Assembly (NCBI GenBank): GCA_049793155.1
Contig: JBARBN010000022.1
Span: 1 to 42,602, forward strand
DNA from: JALNZF01 sp049793155
GTDB taxonomy: Bacteria; Nitrospirota; UBA9217
Length of the DNA: 42,602 nt
Direction: 5' to 3'
Made by a program: the position numbers and the translations under genes
In this document: positions 23,839 through 33,207 of the stretch, in pieces
Position numbering within the stretch: the first letter of the stretch is position 1
Layout: each line of letters opens with the position of its first letter
The notes under the pieces: model-generated
What the model saw: only the letters and a program-made list of their open reading frames with translations
Told to the model about the DNA's origin: nothing
Database searches by the model: none

Positions 23839-24852
23839 ATGATCATCGTTGTAAAACCAGATGCGACCCTTGAGCAGATAGATCACATCATAAAAAAGAT
23901 CAAGGACCATGGCCTTCAGGCCCATGTTTCAAAGGGCACTGAAAGGACGATCATCGGGGCTATCGGCGACGAGGCGATCCTTCAGAGCATGCCGCTCGAG
24001 GCCATTCCCGGCGTTGAGAAGGTGCTGCCGATCCTGAAACCTTTTAAGCTGGCAAGCTGGGAGTTCCGGCGAGAGAAGACGGTCATCAGCGTCGGCGGGC
24101 AGGTGATCGGCGGCAAGCGGGTCGTCGTCATGGCAGGCCCCTGCGCCGTTGAGAATAAAACGCTGCTCATCGAGATCGCACAAGAGGTCAAGACCTCCGG
24201 CGCCACATTCATTCGCGGCGGAGCGTTCAAGCCGCGGACCTCGCCGTACGCTTTTCAGGGGCTGGAAGAAGAGGGACTCAGATATCTCGCCGAGGCGCGC
24301 GAGCGTACCGGACTTCCCATCGTCACCGAGGTGATGGACCCCAGGGACATCGGGTTGATCGCCAGGTATGCCGACGTGCTTCAGATCGGCGCCCGGAACA
24401 TGCAGAACTTCAGGCTGCTCAAGGAAGTGGGGATGTGCAAGAAACCGGTGCTCCTGAAGCGGGGCATCTCCGCCACGATCAAGGAATGGCTCATGTCCGC
24501 CGAGTACATCATGGCCGGCGGCAATCATGAGGTGATCCTGTGCGAGCGCGGCATCCGCACCTACGAGACGGCGACGCGAAACACACTCGATCTTTCCGCC
24601 GTGCCCGTGCTGAAGCAGATGACGCACCTGCCGGTCATTGTCGACCCGAGCCACGCCGTTGGCAAGTGGGACCTGGTAGCGCCCATGGCAAAGGCGGCCC
24701 TCGCCGCGGGAGCGGACGGCCTCATCATCGAAGTGCATTCCAATCCCGAAGAGGCGCTCTGCGACGGGGAACAATCCCTCAAACCGAAAAGTTTCAAGGT
24801 GTTGATGGATGAGCTGAGGCTGATCGCGAAGGCAGTGGGGAGGGAGATCTAG
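23839..24852 (+). CDS. aroF: 3-deoxy-7-phosphoheptulonate synthase, type I-beta with ferredoxin-like regulatory domain
   Basis: This 337-residue enzyme condenses phosphoenolpyruvate and erythrose 4-phosphate, the first step of the shikimate pathway. The N-terminal 70 residues (MIIVVKPDATLEQIDHIIKK on) form the small ferredoxin-like regulatory domain known from Thermotoga maritima DAHP synthase, which mediates Tyr/Phe inhibition. The catalytic barrel has MAGPCAVE, GGAFKPRTSPYAFQG, LLKRG and VDPSHAVGKWDLV. ATG 23839 has AAGAAAGGA just upstream; an earlier in-frame TTG lies in repeat-like sequence. The TAG stop (24850-24852) overlaps the CTAG target duplication of the insertion element. Confidence 0.95.
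   Translation: MIIVVKPDATLEQIDHIIKKIKDHGLQAHVSKGTERTIIGAIGDEAILQSMPLEAIPGVEKVLPILKPFKLASWEFRREKTVISVGGQVIGGKRVVVMAGPCAVENKTLLIEIAQEVKTSGATFIRGGAFKPRTSPYAFQGLEEEGLRYLAEARERTGLPIVTEVMDPRDIGLIARYADVLQIGARNMQNFRLLKEVGMCKKPVLLKRGISATIKEWLMSAEYIMAGGNHEVILCERGIRTYETATRNTLDLSAVPVLKQMTHLPVIVDPSHAVGKWDLVAPMAKAALAAGADGLIIEVHSNPEEALCDGEQSLKPKSFKVLMDELRLIAKAVGREI
24849..24852. repeat. Target site duplication, left copy (CTAG)
   Basis: CTAG here and at 26186-26189 flank the insertion element directly. The last three bases are the aroF stop codon. CTAG fits the YTAR target preference described for IS5. Confidence 0.75.
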
Positions 24853-26185
24853 CAGGTTGCTGAAAAAGTCCTCTTCATTTGTGATATAAATACGCATAGT
24901 GGTTCATTCTGATTCGATGAGGAGGCCACATGCGCGGTGAAAATGATATTCAGAGCGGGATGTTTAGCTACTTTTCTCCTGAGCAACGGGTCCCGGCCCA
25001 GCATCCTTTGCGGGCAATCAAATCCCTTGCGGATGCGGCTCTTTCCGATCTTTCGCCGATCTTTGACTCGATGTACAGCAAGATGGGACGGCCATCGATC
25101 CCGCCTGAGCGGTTGCTCAAGTCCCAACTCCTGATCGCCCTGTATTCGGTTCGTTCCGAGACCCAGTTTTGCGAGATGGTGGACTACAACATCCTCTTTC
25201 GCTGGTTTCTGGACATGAACCTGGAGGATGCGTCCTTCGATCCCACGACATTCACGAAGAACAGGGATCGGCTTCTGGAGCATCGGGTAGCGGTGAAGTT
25301 CTTTGACCGAGTGGTCAACATCGCCCGGAAAGATGGGTTGCTCTCTGATGATCACTTTACCGTGGACGGCACCCTTATCGAGGCCTGCGCCAGCTTGAAG
25401 AGCTTCCGTCCTCTGGACGAAGACCCTTCGGATCGCCCCACGACGGATGATGACCCGGGGAATCCTACAGTTAACTTCCGGGGCGAGAAACGGTCGAACA
25501 AGACTCATGCTTCTACCACTGATCCCGAGTCTCGCTTGATGAAGAAGAGCACGGGCAAGGAGGCCAAGCTCTCTTTCGGCGCCCATGCCCTGATGGAAAA
25601 CCGGAACGGCCTGCTGATCGACATCACCGTTACCCCGGCAACGGGAGACGCGGAACGGGAAGCGGCCAAGGAGATGCTTAGTCGGCAGGCCCGGAAGCGA
25701 GTAAAGCCCAGTACCATCGGAGCCGACAAGGGCTATGATACCCATGGTTTTGTAGAAGCGATGCGGGACCGCACGATCACGCCACACGTTGCAGCCAATA
25801 CCGAGCGCAGAGGCGGTTCTGCAATCGATGGCCGTACCACCCGGCACGAAGGATACAATATCAGCCAAAGGATCCGAAAGCGAGTGGAAGAGATCTTTGG
25901 ATGGCTCAAGACCATCGGCGGTTTCCGACGAACACGGTATAAAGGAAGAGATCGAACCCATCTTCAGGCGTGGTTCGTCGGAGCTGCCTATAACCTGATG
26001 CGAATAGCAAATATCCAACGGCGATCTGCGGCCGCTGCATAGCAAAAAAGCAGAGGAACCCCGATAAAGGGGGTCGAAAGGCGATGTTGAATGAGCAATA
26101 AAGTCGGTCATAGGCTACATCTTCTGAGAAAAAATGATCTCCAGATAGAGAGTTTTACGTTAAAGGCCACTTTTTCAGCAGCCTG
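24853..26185 (+). mobile_element. Intact IS5-like insertion sequence, 1333 bp
   Basis: The terminal inverted repeats are CAGG(T/C)TGCTGAAAAAGT at both ends (24853-24869 and the complement of 26169-26185), 16 of 17 identical. One full-length transposase gene lies inside, and the element is flanked by CTAG duplications. Intact ends, an intact gene and a perfect target duplication suggest a fairly recent insertion. It splits the aromatic operon between aroF and tyrA in the same orientation as the operon. A related family such as IS1182 cannot be fully excluded. Confidence 0.92.
24930..26042 (+). CDS. IS5-family DDE transposase
   Basis: This 370-residue transposase has an N-terminal region (MFSYFSPEQRVPAQHPLRAI, RPSIPPERLLKSQLLIALYS) typical of IS5-type enzymes. 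The catalytic triad is complete: D146 (FTVDGT), D265 (IGADKGYD) and E319 in the R315-x3-E319-x6-K326 signature. No frameshift or stop is seen, so it should be active. The start has GAGGAGG 6 nt upstream. The element's first 77 nt before the gene and last 143 nt after it hold no other gene. Confidence 0.93.
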   Translation: MRGENDIQSGMFSYFSPEQRVPAQHPLRAIKSLADAALSDLSPIFDSMYSKMGRPSIPPERLLKSQLLIALYSVRSETQFCEMVDYNILFRWFLDMNLEDASFDPTTFTKNRDRLLEHRVAVKFFDRVVNIARKDGLLSDDHFTVDGTLIEACASLKSFRPLDEDPSDRPTTDDDPGNPTVNFRGEKRSNKTHASTTDPESRLMKKSTGKEAKLSFGAHALMENRNGLLIDITVTPATGDAEREAAKEMLSRQARKRVKPSTIGADKGYDTHGFVEAMRDRTITPHVAANTERRGGSAIDGRTTRHEGYNISQRIRKRVEEIFGWLKTIGGFRRTRYKGRDRTHLQAWFVGAAYNLMRIANIQRRSAAAA

Positions 26186-26189
26186 CTAG
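26186..26189. repeat. Target site duplication, right copy (CTAG)
   Basis: This is the right-hand partner of 24849-24852. Joining the two flanks restores the aroF stop codon followed by the native spacer to tyrA. Confidence 0.75.
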
Positions 26190-26429
26190 TGGTTGTCGCG
26201 ACGCAGGTCAGTTACTTCGCTTCGTCGCAAGGAGCGCAGGTGACATCGATCCTTCGACGAGCTCAGGACGGGTTTTCCCGACTGCGGTATGAACAGTATT
26301 CGCGGCGCTTCCGCTTCGCCCGCGCCGCCTGGATTTTCGGAGGATCGCTGCCGGAACCGGCAGTCGCGCTCTTATTGCGACTATGCTCCGCAACCAACCT
26401 GTGTCGTGATGTTTACATTTAAATAATCC

Positions 26430-27293
26430 ATGGTAATACTCTTCAATAAAGTCACCATCATCGGCGTCGGCCTGATCGGCGGTTCCCTGGCAAAGGTACT
26501 GAAGAGCAGGGGCCTGTCGAAAGAAATAACGGGCGCGGGCAGGGGCAGGGAGACGCTCGAACTGGCTCTCAGCGCCGGCGTGATAGACCGAGTGAGCGAG
26601 GGTTTGTCGCAGTCGGTCAAAGACGCGGACCTGGTGGTCCTCGCTTCTCCGGTCGGCGCATTCGAGCATATTGTTGCCGAGATCGGTCCCCGGATGAAAA
26701 TGGGAGCAATTTTGACCGACGTGGGCAGTGTCAAAGGGGCGCTGGTCAAACGGATCGAGGCCATGCTTCCCGCCGGTGTCCACTATGTTCCCGGCCATCC
26801 CATCGCGGGCAAGGAAAAGCACGGTGTAGCAGAGGCGACCGAGACGCTGTTTCGAGGTGCGAAATGCATCCTGACACCGACGGTAAAAACAGACCCGCAG
26901 GCGCTTGAAGTGATGAGAGCGCTTTGGTCGGCTGCCGGCGCTAACGTGGTCTTGATGGATGCCGATGCGCACGACCATATCTTTGCCGCGGTGAGCCATC
27001 TCCCTCATACGGCTGCATTTGCCATGGTGAATACGGTCGCCGAATTCAACGCAGGTCCCGAGAACTATATGAGCTTTTCGGGCGCCGGATTCCGTGATTT
27101 CACCAGGATCGCGGCGAGTTCTCCGGAAATGTGGAGGGATGTCTGCCTGTTGAACGGTGAAAATATCATTGAAATGATCGAACAGTATCAGTCTGCGCTT
27201 AACAGCATAAAGAAGGCGATCGAACGCCGGGATGCGGACAAACTTGATGCGTTGTTCCAAACAGCAAGCGGACTGAGAAGGGGGCTGGGATAG
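26430..27293 (+). CDS. tyrA: Prephenate dehydrogenase
   Basis: This 287-residue NAD-dependent enzyme oxidatively decarboxylates prephenate to 4-hydroxyphenylpyruvate for tyrosine synthesis. The Rossmann motif is IIGVGLIGGSLA. Conserved catalytic-site blocks are GHPIAGKEKHG and DHIFAAVSHLPH. There is no chorismate mutase or ACT extension, so it is the short monofunctional form. The 240-nt spacer after the IS (26190-26429) has no gene; tyrA may now depend on read-through or on a promoter in the IS end. aroA starts 3 nt after its stop. Confidence 0.95.
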   Translation: MVILFNKVTIIGVGLIGGSLAKVLKSRGLSKEITGAGRGRETLELALSAGVIDRVSEGLSQSVKDADLVVLASPVGAFEHIVAEIGPRMKMGAILTDVGSVKGALVKRIEAMLPAGVHYVPGHPIAGKEKHGVAEATETLFRGAKCILTPTVKTDPQALEVMRALWSAAGANVVLMDADAHDHIFAAVSHLPHTAAFAMVNTVAEFNAGPENYMSFSGAGFRDFTRIAASSPEMWRDVCLLNGENIIEMIEQYQSALNSIKKAIERRDADKLDALFQTASGLRRGLG

Positions 27294-27296
27294 GCC

Positions 27297-28592
27297 ATGG
27301 CCGATCTCCGTGTACAACCGTCGAGTAGAATCCATGGCGAACTTTCCTTGCCGGGAGACAAATCGATCTCCCACCGCTCTGTGCTGTTCGCGGCCATTGC
27401 CGACGGCGACACGCATATCTCCGGTTTTCTTACCGGTGAAGATACACAGAACACGGCGAAGGCAATGCAGGCAATGGGCATCGCTATCGAGGGCCTGGGG
27501 ACCGAACGCCTCGTCGTGCACGGCAGAGGTCTCGATGGTCTTTCCGAGCCTGCGAGCGCGCTTGATCTCGGCAATTCGGGCACCGGCATGAGGCTTCTCG
27601 CGGGTCTGCTCGCGGGGCAGGATTTTTTTTCCGTTCTAACCGGTGACCAGTACCTGAGGAAGCGGCCGATGGCCAGGATCGTTGAGCCGCTCCGGCTGAT
27701 GGGCGCGAAGATCGACGGCCGCTCCGGCGGCAAACTTGCGCCGCTCGCTATCAGGGGCGGGGGCAAGACCCTTCGAGCCATCGAGCATGCAAGTCCCGTC
27801 GCAAGCGCTCAGGTCAAGTCTGCGGTCCTTCTGGCAGGGCTGTACGCTGATGGCGAGACCACGGTGATCGAACCGTCTAAGTCCCGTGACCACACCGAGC
27901 GCATGTTCCGGTTCTTCGGTGTGGAGGTAAGGGAGCAGGGGACGAAAGTGGCGATGCAAGGCCGGCAGCGTTTACGCGCCAAAGGGCCGATCGCCATCCC
28001 GTCCGACATATCGTCGGCCGCGTTCTTCATGGTTGCTGCTTCCATTGTCCCAGGCTCCCACCTGCTGATAAAGAACGTGGGAGTAAACCCAACGCGCACC
28101 GGCATCATCGACGTCCTCATCGCGATGGGGGCCGACATCACGCTCGAGAATCAGCGTGAGCAGGCAGGTGAACCGGTGGCTGATATCCGGGTACGGTACC
28201 GGAAACTTCATGGCGTTCAGATCGGGGGAGAGATGATCCCCCGGGCCATAGACGAGATACCGGTGCTGGCCGTGGCCGCATCCTATGCGGATGGAAAAAC
28301 GATCATCAAGAACGCCGCGGAACTTCGGGTGAAGGAGTCCGACCGCATAGCGACCATTGCTGCGGAGCTTCGAAAAATGGGAGCAGCGGTGACAGAGCTT
28401 CCTGACGGGATGGAGATCATTGGCAGAGACTCGCTTAACGGGGCCATCTGTGACAGCCACGGCGACCATCGAATAGCCATGTCCGTGGCCGTGGCAGGGC
28501 TTGCGGCCAGAGGTGATACTGTTGTACGGGATATGGGGTGGATCGAAACATCGTTTCCCGGTTTTGAGCGACTGCTGAGGCAAGCGGCATAT

Positions 28593-28598
<6 letters not shown>
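27297..28598 (+). CDS. aroA: 3-phosphoshikimate 1-carboxyvinyltransferase (EPSP synthase)
   Basis: This 433-residue enzyme transfers enolpyruvyl to shikimate 3-phosphate. Motifs include LPGDKSISHRS at the N-terminus, LGNSGTGMRLLAG in the phosphoenolpyruvate site, RPMARIVEPLRLMGA, and the late KESDRIATIAAELRKMGA and DHRIAMSVAVAGL. In the GNSGTGMR-L block the residue matching E. coli Pro101 is Leu, as in Gram-positive enzymes. Length is normal. It is coupled to tyrA by a 3-nt gap. The stop codon lies within the first unit of the heptamer repeat array downstream. Confidence 0.97.
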
Positions 28599-28656
<58 letters not shown>

Positions 28657-28687
28657 ACCTTCCCTCTTGTCCTAATTTTATTCAGGT

Positions 28688-29362
28688 ATGAAAAAAAAAG
28701 GTCTGGTGATAGCAATTGACGGGCCATCGGGCGCAGGCAAGAGCACCGTGGCCCGGATTCTGGCCAAGCAACTTGGCTACATCTATATTGACACGGGGGC
28801 AATGTACCGCTCCATTGGATGGAAAGCACAGAAAGAGTTGCTTGATCCGGCTGATGAGAATGCCCTTGCGGACCTGTGCAGGCGGACCGAGGTGACGATT
28901 AAGAAAGACAACAGCGATCCGCGGTTCTATGTGGACGGCACCGACGTGACCGGCGAGATCCGTACACCCGAGATGGGGATGATGGCGTCCGCTGTTTCGA
29001 AATCGCCGGCGGTCCGCGCACGGCTTCTTACGCTGCAACGGGAACTCGGCAAAAACGGCGGTGTGGTGATGGACGGCAGGGATATCGGTACCGTCGTGTT
29101 CCCCGGCGCCGATCGGAAGTTTTTTCTGGACGCGGGCGCGGAGGAACGGGGGAAGCGCCGTTACCATGAGCTGAAGGAAAAGGGCATGGACGTCGATCTC
29201 GCGCGGATCACTGAGGAAATCAGAGACCGTGACCGCCAGGACAGCGGGCGCGCAATCGCGCCGCTCAGGAAGGCTGATGATGCGCTCCTGATCGATTCGA
29301 GTTTTCTGAGCATCGACCAGGTTGTCGACAGGATGCTGGTTGAGTTGACGAAGGTGAAATGA
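28688..29362 (+). CDS. cmk: Cytidylate kinase
   Basis: This 224-residue enzyme phosphorylates CMP/dCMP. The P-loop is GPSGAGKST at 12-20, followed by YIDTGAMYRSIGWKA. GRDIGTVVFPGADRKFFLDA and the arginine-rich lid ITEEIRDRDRQDSGRAIAPL complete the family motifs. Length is normal. The nearest ribosome-binding-like sequence is a weak CAGGT directly before the ATG; the AGGAG cores of the repeat array are 32 or more nt away. ispH starts 6 nt after its stop. Confidence 0.97.
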   Translation: MKKKGLVIAIDGPSGAGKSTVARILAKQLGYIYIDTGAMYRSIGWKAQKELLDPADENALADLCRRTEVTIKKDNSDPRFYVDGTDVTGEIRTPEMGMMASAVSKSPAVRARLLTLQRELGKNGGVVMDGRDIGTVVFPGADRKFFLDAGAEERGKRRYHELKEKGMDVDLARITEEIRDRDRQDSGRAIAPLRKADDALLIDSSFLSIDQVVDRMLVELTKVK

Positions 29363-29368
29363 CCGGTT

Positions 29369-30208
29369 ATGGAAATTTTTTTGGCTGACAAAGCGGGATT
29401 CTGCTTCGGCGTGAAACGGGCGATCAATACCGCGTTCAAGGCCGCGGGAAGCGGAAAGGTTTATTGCCTTGGGCCGTTGATCCATAATCCCCAGGAGGTC
29501 GAACGGTTGCATGAGGCGGGCGTGAAGACGGTTGGAGACCTTTCATCGCTCACCCCGGGGGATTTTATCATCATCCGATCACACGGGGTGCCGCCGATGG
29601 TGCTTGCACAGGCCCGGGACAAAGGGCTTCAGATCATTGATCTCACCTGCCCCTTCGTGAGCAAGGCGCAGCGCGATGCCGAATCGCTTCAGAAGGACGG
29701 CTATCAGGTGATCGTCATCGGAGAGAAAAAGCATCCGGAGGTGCAGAGTATTCTCGGCTATGCCGGCGACAACGCTGTTGTAGTGGAGACGGCGGAGGAT
29801 GTGGAAAACCAGGAGTTTCAAAACAGGCTTGGCGTTGTCGCACAGACAACTCAATCGTATAGCAATTTTTCGGAAATTGTGTTAAAGTTATTGCGTCTTT
29901 CCAAAGAATTAAAGGTCTTTAACACTATTTGCCATTCGACAAAAGAGCGCCAGGATGCCGCGCGTGTTCTTGCCGGGCAGGTTGATGTTATGCTGGTGGT
30001 GGGCGGACGCAACAGCGCCAACACGAGCAGGCTGGTCTCGGTATGCAAACAGGAAGGAAAACCAACCTACCATATCGAGGTGGCTGATGAGATCCGGCCC
30101 GACTGGCTGACAGGCGCGACCAGGGTAGGAGTCACTGCCGGGGCTTCCACGCCTGACTGGGTGCTGGAAAGTGTGCTGGAAAGATTAAAGAGCGGGAAGG
30201 TCGGTTGA
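29369..30208 (+). CDS. ispH: 4-hydroxy-3-methylbut-2-enyl diphosphate reductase
   Basis: This 279-residue iron-sulfur enzyme makes IPP and DMAPP in the last step of the MEP isoprenoid pathway. The three cluster cysteines are C12 (GFCFGV), C94 (LTCPFV) and C188 (TICHST). Other active-site motifs are RSHGVPP, the TTQ of VAQTTQS and GGRNSANTSRL. It lies between cmk and rpsA, a conserved order in delta-type and Gram-positive bacteria. It is separate here, not fused to S1 as in some clostridia. Confidence 0.97.
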   Translation: MEIFLADKAGFCFGVKRAINTAFKAAGSGKVYCLGPLIHNPQEVERLHEAGVKTVGDLSSLTPGDFIIIRSHGVPPMVLAQARDKGLQIIDLTCPFVSKAQRDAESLQKDGYQVIVIGEKKHPEVQSILGYAGDNAVVVETAEDVENQEFQNRLGVVAQTTQSYSNFSEIVLKLLRLSKELKVFNTICHSTKERQDAARVLAGQVDVMLVVGGRNSANTSRLVSVCKQEGKPTYHIEVADEIRPDWLTGATRVGVTAGASTPDWVLESVLERLKSGKVG

Positions 30209-30254
30209 CAGTCGCAGCCACCGATCATATATTTTCGGGAGGTAAGGTATTGTA

Positions 30255-31973
30255 ATGAACGAGAGTCATGGAGACATCGAGCAGGAAGAGAACAATACTG
30301 CTGATGAAGAGAACCAGCAGAACGATTTCGAGCAGCTCTACAACCAGTCGCTGAAAAGCTTCAAGTCGGGGACCGTAGTGCGGGGCCGGGTATTGCAGGT
30401 CCGGTCCGGGTTCGTGATGCTGGACCTTGGATACAAATCCGACGGCATCATTCCCGTGGAACAGTTCACGCCGGAGGAATTGAAGGCACTCAAACCCGGA
30501 GACGAGCTTGAAGTGCTGCTCGAGGCTGCGGAAGATGCGAACGGCAACCTGATGCTCTCACGGGAGAAGGCGAAAAAGCTGCAGGTCTGGGACGATCTGA
30601 ACCGGGCGCATCAGACCGGCGCCCCGGTGAAAGGGACGGTCATCTCGGTGATCAAGGGCGGTTTGACCGTCGATATCGGGGGGGTGGAGGCATTCCTGCC
30701 GGGCTCACAGATCGACACCAAGCCCGTGCATCAGCTGAACAGGATGATCGGCCAGGTCCTTGATCTGAAGATCCTCAAAATGAACTCGGGACGGGGCAAT
30801 ATCGTGCTCTCCCGCAGGGCCATCCTTGAACAGCATCTGAATGCGAAGAAGGCGGAAATGCTGTCCACGCTCGTCGAGGGCCAGGTGGTGAACGGCACGA
30901 TCAAAAATGTCACGGAATACGGCGCCTTTGTTGATCTAGGCGGCATTGACGGCCTGCTGCACATTACCGACATGTCCTGGGGCAGGATCAGCCATCCGTC
31001 AGAGATCCTGAAGGTGGGCGACAAGATGGATGTGGTTATCCTGAAGTATGACAGGGAGAAGCAGAAGGTCTCGCTCGGCATCAAGCAGAAGACAGAGGAC
31101 CCATGGCTTGCGGCCTCTCAGAAGTATTCGGTTGGCAGCCGGGTCAGCGGAAAGGTGGTAAGTCTCACCGACTACGGGGCTTTCATTGAACTGGAACACG
31201 GCGTTGAAGGCCTGATCCATGTATCCGAGATGTCCTGGACGCAACGGGTGAAGCATCCTTCGAAGGTGGTTGCCGTCGGTGATATCGTGGAAACGCAGGT
31301 CCTTGCGGTGGACCCAGCCGGCAAAAGGATCTCGCTCGGGATGAAGCAGATCGAAGCCAACCCCTGGCACAGCATCAATGAACGCTATCCCGTGGGAACT
31401 GAAGTGGAGGGAAAGGTCAAGACCATCACTGATTTCGGGGCCTTCATCGGACTGGAAGAGGGCATCGATGGACTTATCCATATCTCAGACCTGTCTTGGA
31501 CCAGGCATATCAAACATCCTTCCGAAGTGCTGAAAAAGGGACAGAAGACCAAGGCCGTGGTGCTTTCCATCGACGAACAAAAGGAACGCATCTCTCTGGG
31601 GCTCAAGCAGCTGACACCGGACCCCTGGGACAAGGCGATCCTTGATCGATACAAGATCGGCCAGGATGAAACCGTCAAGGTGACGAAAATAGCCGACTTT
31701 GGCGCGTTTGTTGAACTTGAACACGGGATCGAAGGACTCATCCCGAGCTCGGAGATGATGAAGGACGCTCCGGCGGTCAAAGAAGGCGATGAGTTGACTG
31801 CCAGGGTCATCAAGGTTGACAAGGGAGAACGAAAGATCGCCCTTTCTGTCAAGGCACTTCACAAGGACAAAGCGGCGAACAATGACAGTGATCGGACGAC
31901 GCTTAAAGATTACATGAGCCAGCAGGAGAAACCCGACACCACCATTGGCGCTCTTCTGAAGGAACGGAGCTGA
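30255..31973 (+). CDS. rpsA: 30S ribosomal protein S1
   Basis: This 572-residue protein has six S1/OB-fold repeats. Repeats are visible from the recurring GxVxxxxxFGAFVxLxxGxxGLxHxS pattern (for example GTIKNVTEYGAFVDLGGIDG, VKTITDFGAFIGLEEGIDG). The last repeats end in KRISLGMKQ/ERISLGLKQ signatures. It binds mRNA on the 30S subunit and helps translation start. It is followed 6 nt later by sppA. The acidic N-terminal extension (about 1-30) is lineage-specific. Confidence 0.97.
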   Translation: MNESHGDIEQEENNTADEENQQNDFEQLYNQSLKSFKSGTVVRGRVLQVRSGFVMLDLGYKSDGIIPVEQFTPEELKALKPGDELEVLLEAAEDANGNLMLSREKAKKLQVWDDLNRAHQTGAPVKGTVISVIKGGLTVDIGGVEAFLPGSQIDTKPVHQLNRMIGQVLDLKILKMNSGRGNIVLSRRAILEQHLNAKKAEMLSTLVEGQVVNGTIKNVTEYGAFVDLGGIDGLLHITDMSWGRISHPSEILKVGDKMDVVILKYDREKQKVSLGIKQKTEDPWLAASQKYSVGSRVSGKVVSLTDYGAFIELEHGVEGLIHVSEMSWTQRVKHPSKVVAVGDIVETQVLAVDPAGKRISLGMKQIEANPWHSINERYPVGTEVEGKVKTITDFGAFIGLEEGIDGLIHISDLSWTRHIKHPSEVLKKGQKTKAVVLSIDEQKERISLGLKQLTPDPWDKAILDRYKIGQDETVKVTKIADFGAFVELEHGIEGLIPSSEMMKDAPAVKEGDELTARVIKVDKGERKIALSVKALHKDKAANNDSDRTTLKDYMSQQEKPDTTIGALLKERS

Positions 31974-31979
31974 TCCTGC

Positions 31980-32879
31980 ATGAAAAAAAATCCAGTCCTG
32001 ATCGTTTTATTGTCCGCAGTGGCGCTGGGAGTGATTTTTTTCGGTATAGTGTTCCTGGCCTCGCTGCTGTCCGGGAACAAGCGGACATCGTCGACCCTGC
32101 AGGTGGTTGGGGCGGACAAGATCGCGCTCGTCAAGCTGGAGGGACTGCTGATCACCTCGGAGCATGCTGTTGAAGAACTGAACGCGTATGCCGAAGATTC
32201 CTCCATCAAGGCCATCGTATTGCGGATCGACAGCCCCGGCGGGGGCGTGGTCGTGTCCCAGGAAATCTATAATGCGGTCAAGAACGCAAGGAAAGCGGGG
32301 AAAAAGGTCGTTGCCTCCATGGGGACGGTCGCCGCGTCCGGCGGATATTATGTGGCCGCGGCGGCTGACAAAATCGTGGCCAACCCCGGCACCCTTACCG
32401 GAAGCATCGGCGTGAAGATGGAGTTCGCCAACATTGAGAAGCTCCTTGAGAAGATCGGGGTAAGAGGGGTGGTGGTGAAAGCGGGCGAGTACAAGGATGT
32501 GGGGTCTCCGTTCCGTGACATGTCAGAACCGGAAAAGAAGATTCTTCAGGATGTGATCGACGACGTCCACAGTCAGTTCATCAAGGCAGTTGCCGAGGGA
32601 CGGAACATGCAGGAGGCGGACGTGCGGGCCATCGCGGATGGCCGCATTTTCACCGGCAGGCAGGCCCTCGATCTCAAACTCGTAGACCAGCTGGGAGACC
32701 TGACGGACAGCATCAAGGCTGCGGGGGATCTGGTGGGGATCAAAGGGAAACCGAGAGTGATAGAAAAAAGAAAGACGATCCCTTTCTTTGATTATCTGAA
32801 GGAAGAGTCCGCTGCCTGGATCGCGGACGTTATTACGCGCGGCATCGGCAGGAGTTCCGTGACATTACAGTATCTGTAA
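31980..32879 (+). CDS. sppA: Signal peptide peptidase, S49 family
   Basis: This 299-residue membrane protease digests leftover signal peptides. It has one N-terminal membrane helix (about 7-31) and a periplasmic catalytic domain. The nucleophile is S120 in GTVAASGGYYVA and the general base is K172 in AGEYKDVGSPFRD. LRIDSPGGGVVVSQEIY supplies the oxyanion region. It is the single-domain (short) form of the family. It is translationally close to rpsA (6-nt gap) and precedes the IHF/HU gene. Confidence 0.94.
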   Translation: MKKNPVLIVLLSAVALGVIFFGIVFLASLLSGNKRTSSTLQVVGADKIALVKLEGLLITSEHAVEELNAYAEDSSIKAIVLRIDSPGGGVVVSQEIYNAVKNARKAGKKVVASMGTVAASGGYYVAAAADKIVANPGTLTGSIGVKMEFANIEKLLEKIGVRGVVVKAGEYKDVGSPFRDMSEPEKKILQDVIDDVHSQFIKAVAEGRNMQEADVRAIADGRIFTGRQALDLKLVDQLGDLTDSIKAAGDLVGIKGKPRVIEKRKTIPFFDYLKEESAAWIADVITRGIGRSSVTLQYL

Positions 32880-32917
32880 TCAGGACTGATGAGGACCAAA
32901 GGTGAGGAGGGGCTTGA

Positions 32918-33202
32918 ATGACAAAGGCTGAGCTGGTAGATAAGATCGCAGAGAAAAAACCGGGGTTGACGAGAAAGCAGGTGGAAGTTATCGTCAACAC
33001 CGTGCTCGACGGCATCAAGGACGCATTGTCCCGCGAAGACAAGGTTGAGATCCGTGGGTTCGGCAGTTTCCGGATCCGACATCGTCGCGCCAAGGAAGGC
33101 AGGAATCCGAAGACCGGAGAGACCGTCTCGGTGCCGCCAAAGAAAGTCCCCTTCTTCAAGGCAGGCAAAGAGATGCGCGAAATGGTCGACGGGAAAATCT
33201 AG
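32918..33202 (+). CDS. ihfB: IHF/HU-family DNA-bending protein, IHF-beta-like
   Basis: This 94-residue protein has the family core EIRGFGSFRIRHR and the DNA-intercalating arm GRNPKTGETV, followed by VPFFKAGKEMRE. The N-terminal MTKAELVDKIAEK and its position behind rpsA match IhfB (the E. coli order is cmk-rpsA-ihfB). Whether it pairs with an alpha subunit or forms a homodimer cannot be told. Its stop codon lies 5 nt from the stop of the converging response regulator gene, leaving no room for a separate terminator. Confidence 0.85.
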   Translation: MTKAELVDKIAEKKPGLTRKQVEVIVNTVLDGIKDALSREDKVEIRGFGSFRIRHRRAKEGRNPKTGETVSVPPKKVPFFKAGKEMREMVDGKI

Positions 33203-33207
33203 TCCGC

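Noticed and set aside
22646..24897. Long minus-strand frames opposite hisC and aroF
   Set aside because: They are shadows of well-supported enzymes; composition is typical of complementary-strand translation.
24849..26111. 420-codon minus-strand frame spanning the insertion element
   Set aside because: It is antisense to an intact DDE transposase and runs into the inverted repeat ends.
29369..31973. IspH-S1 fusion protein as in some clostridia
   Set aside because: A stop codon and 46 nt separate ispH from rpsA, and rpsA has its own start after GGAGGTAAGG.
33203..33207. Terminator between ihf and the response regulator
   Set aside because: The two stop codons are only 5 nt apart and no hairpin with a T-run is visible around them.
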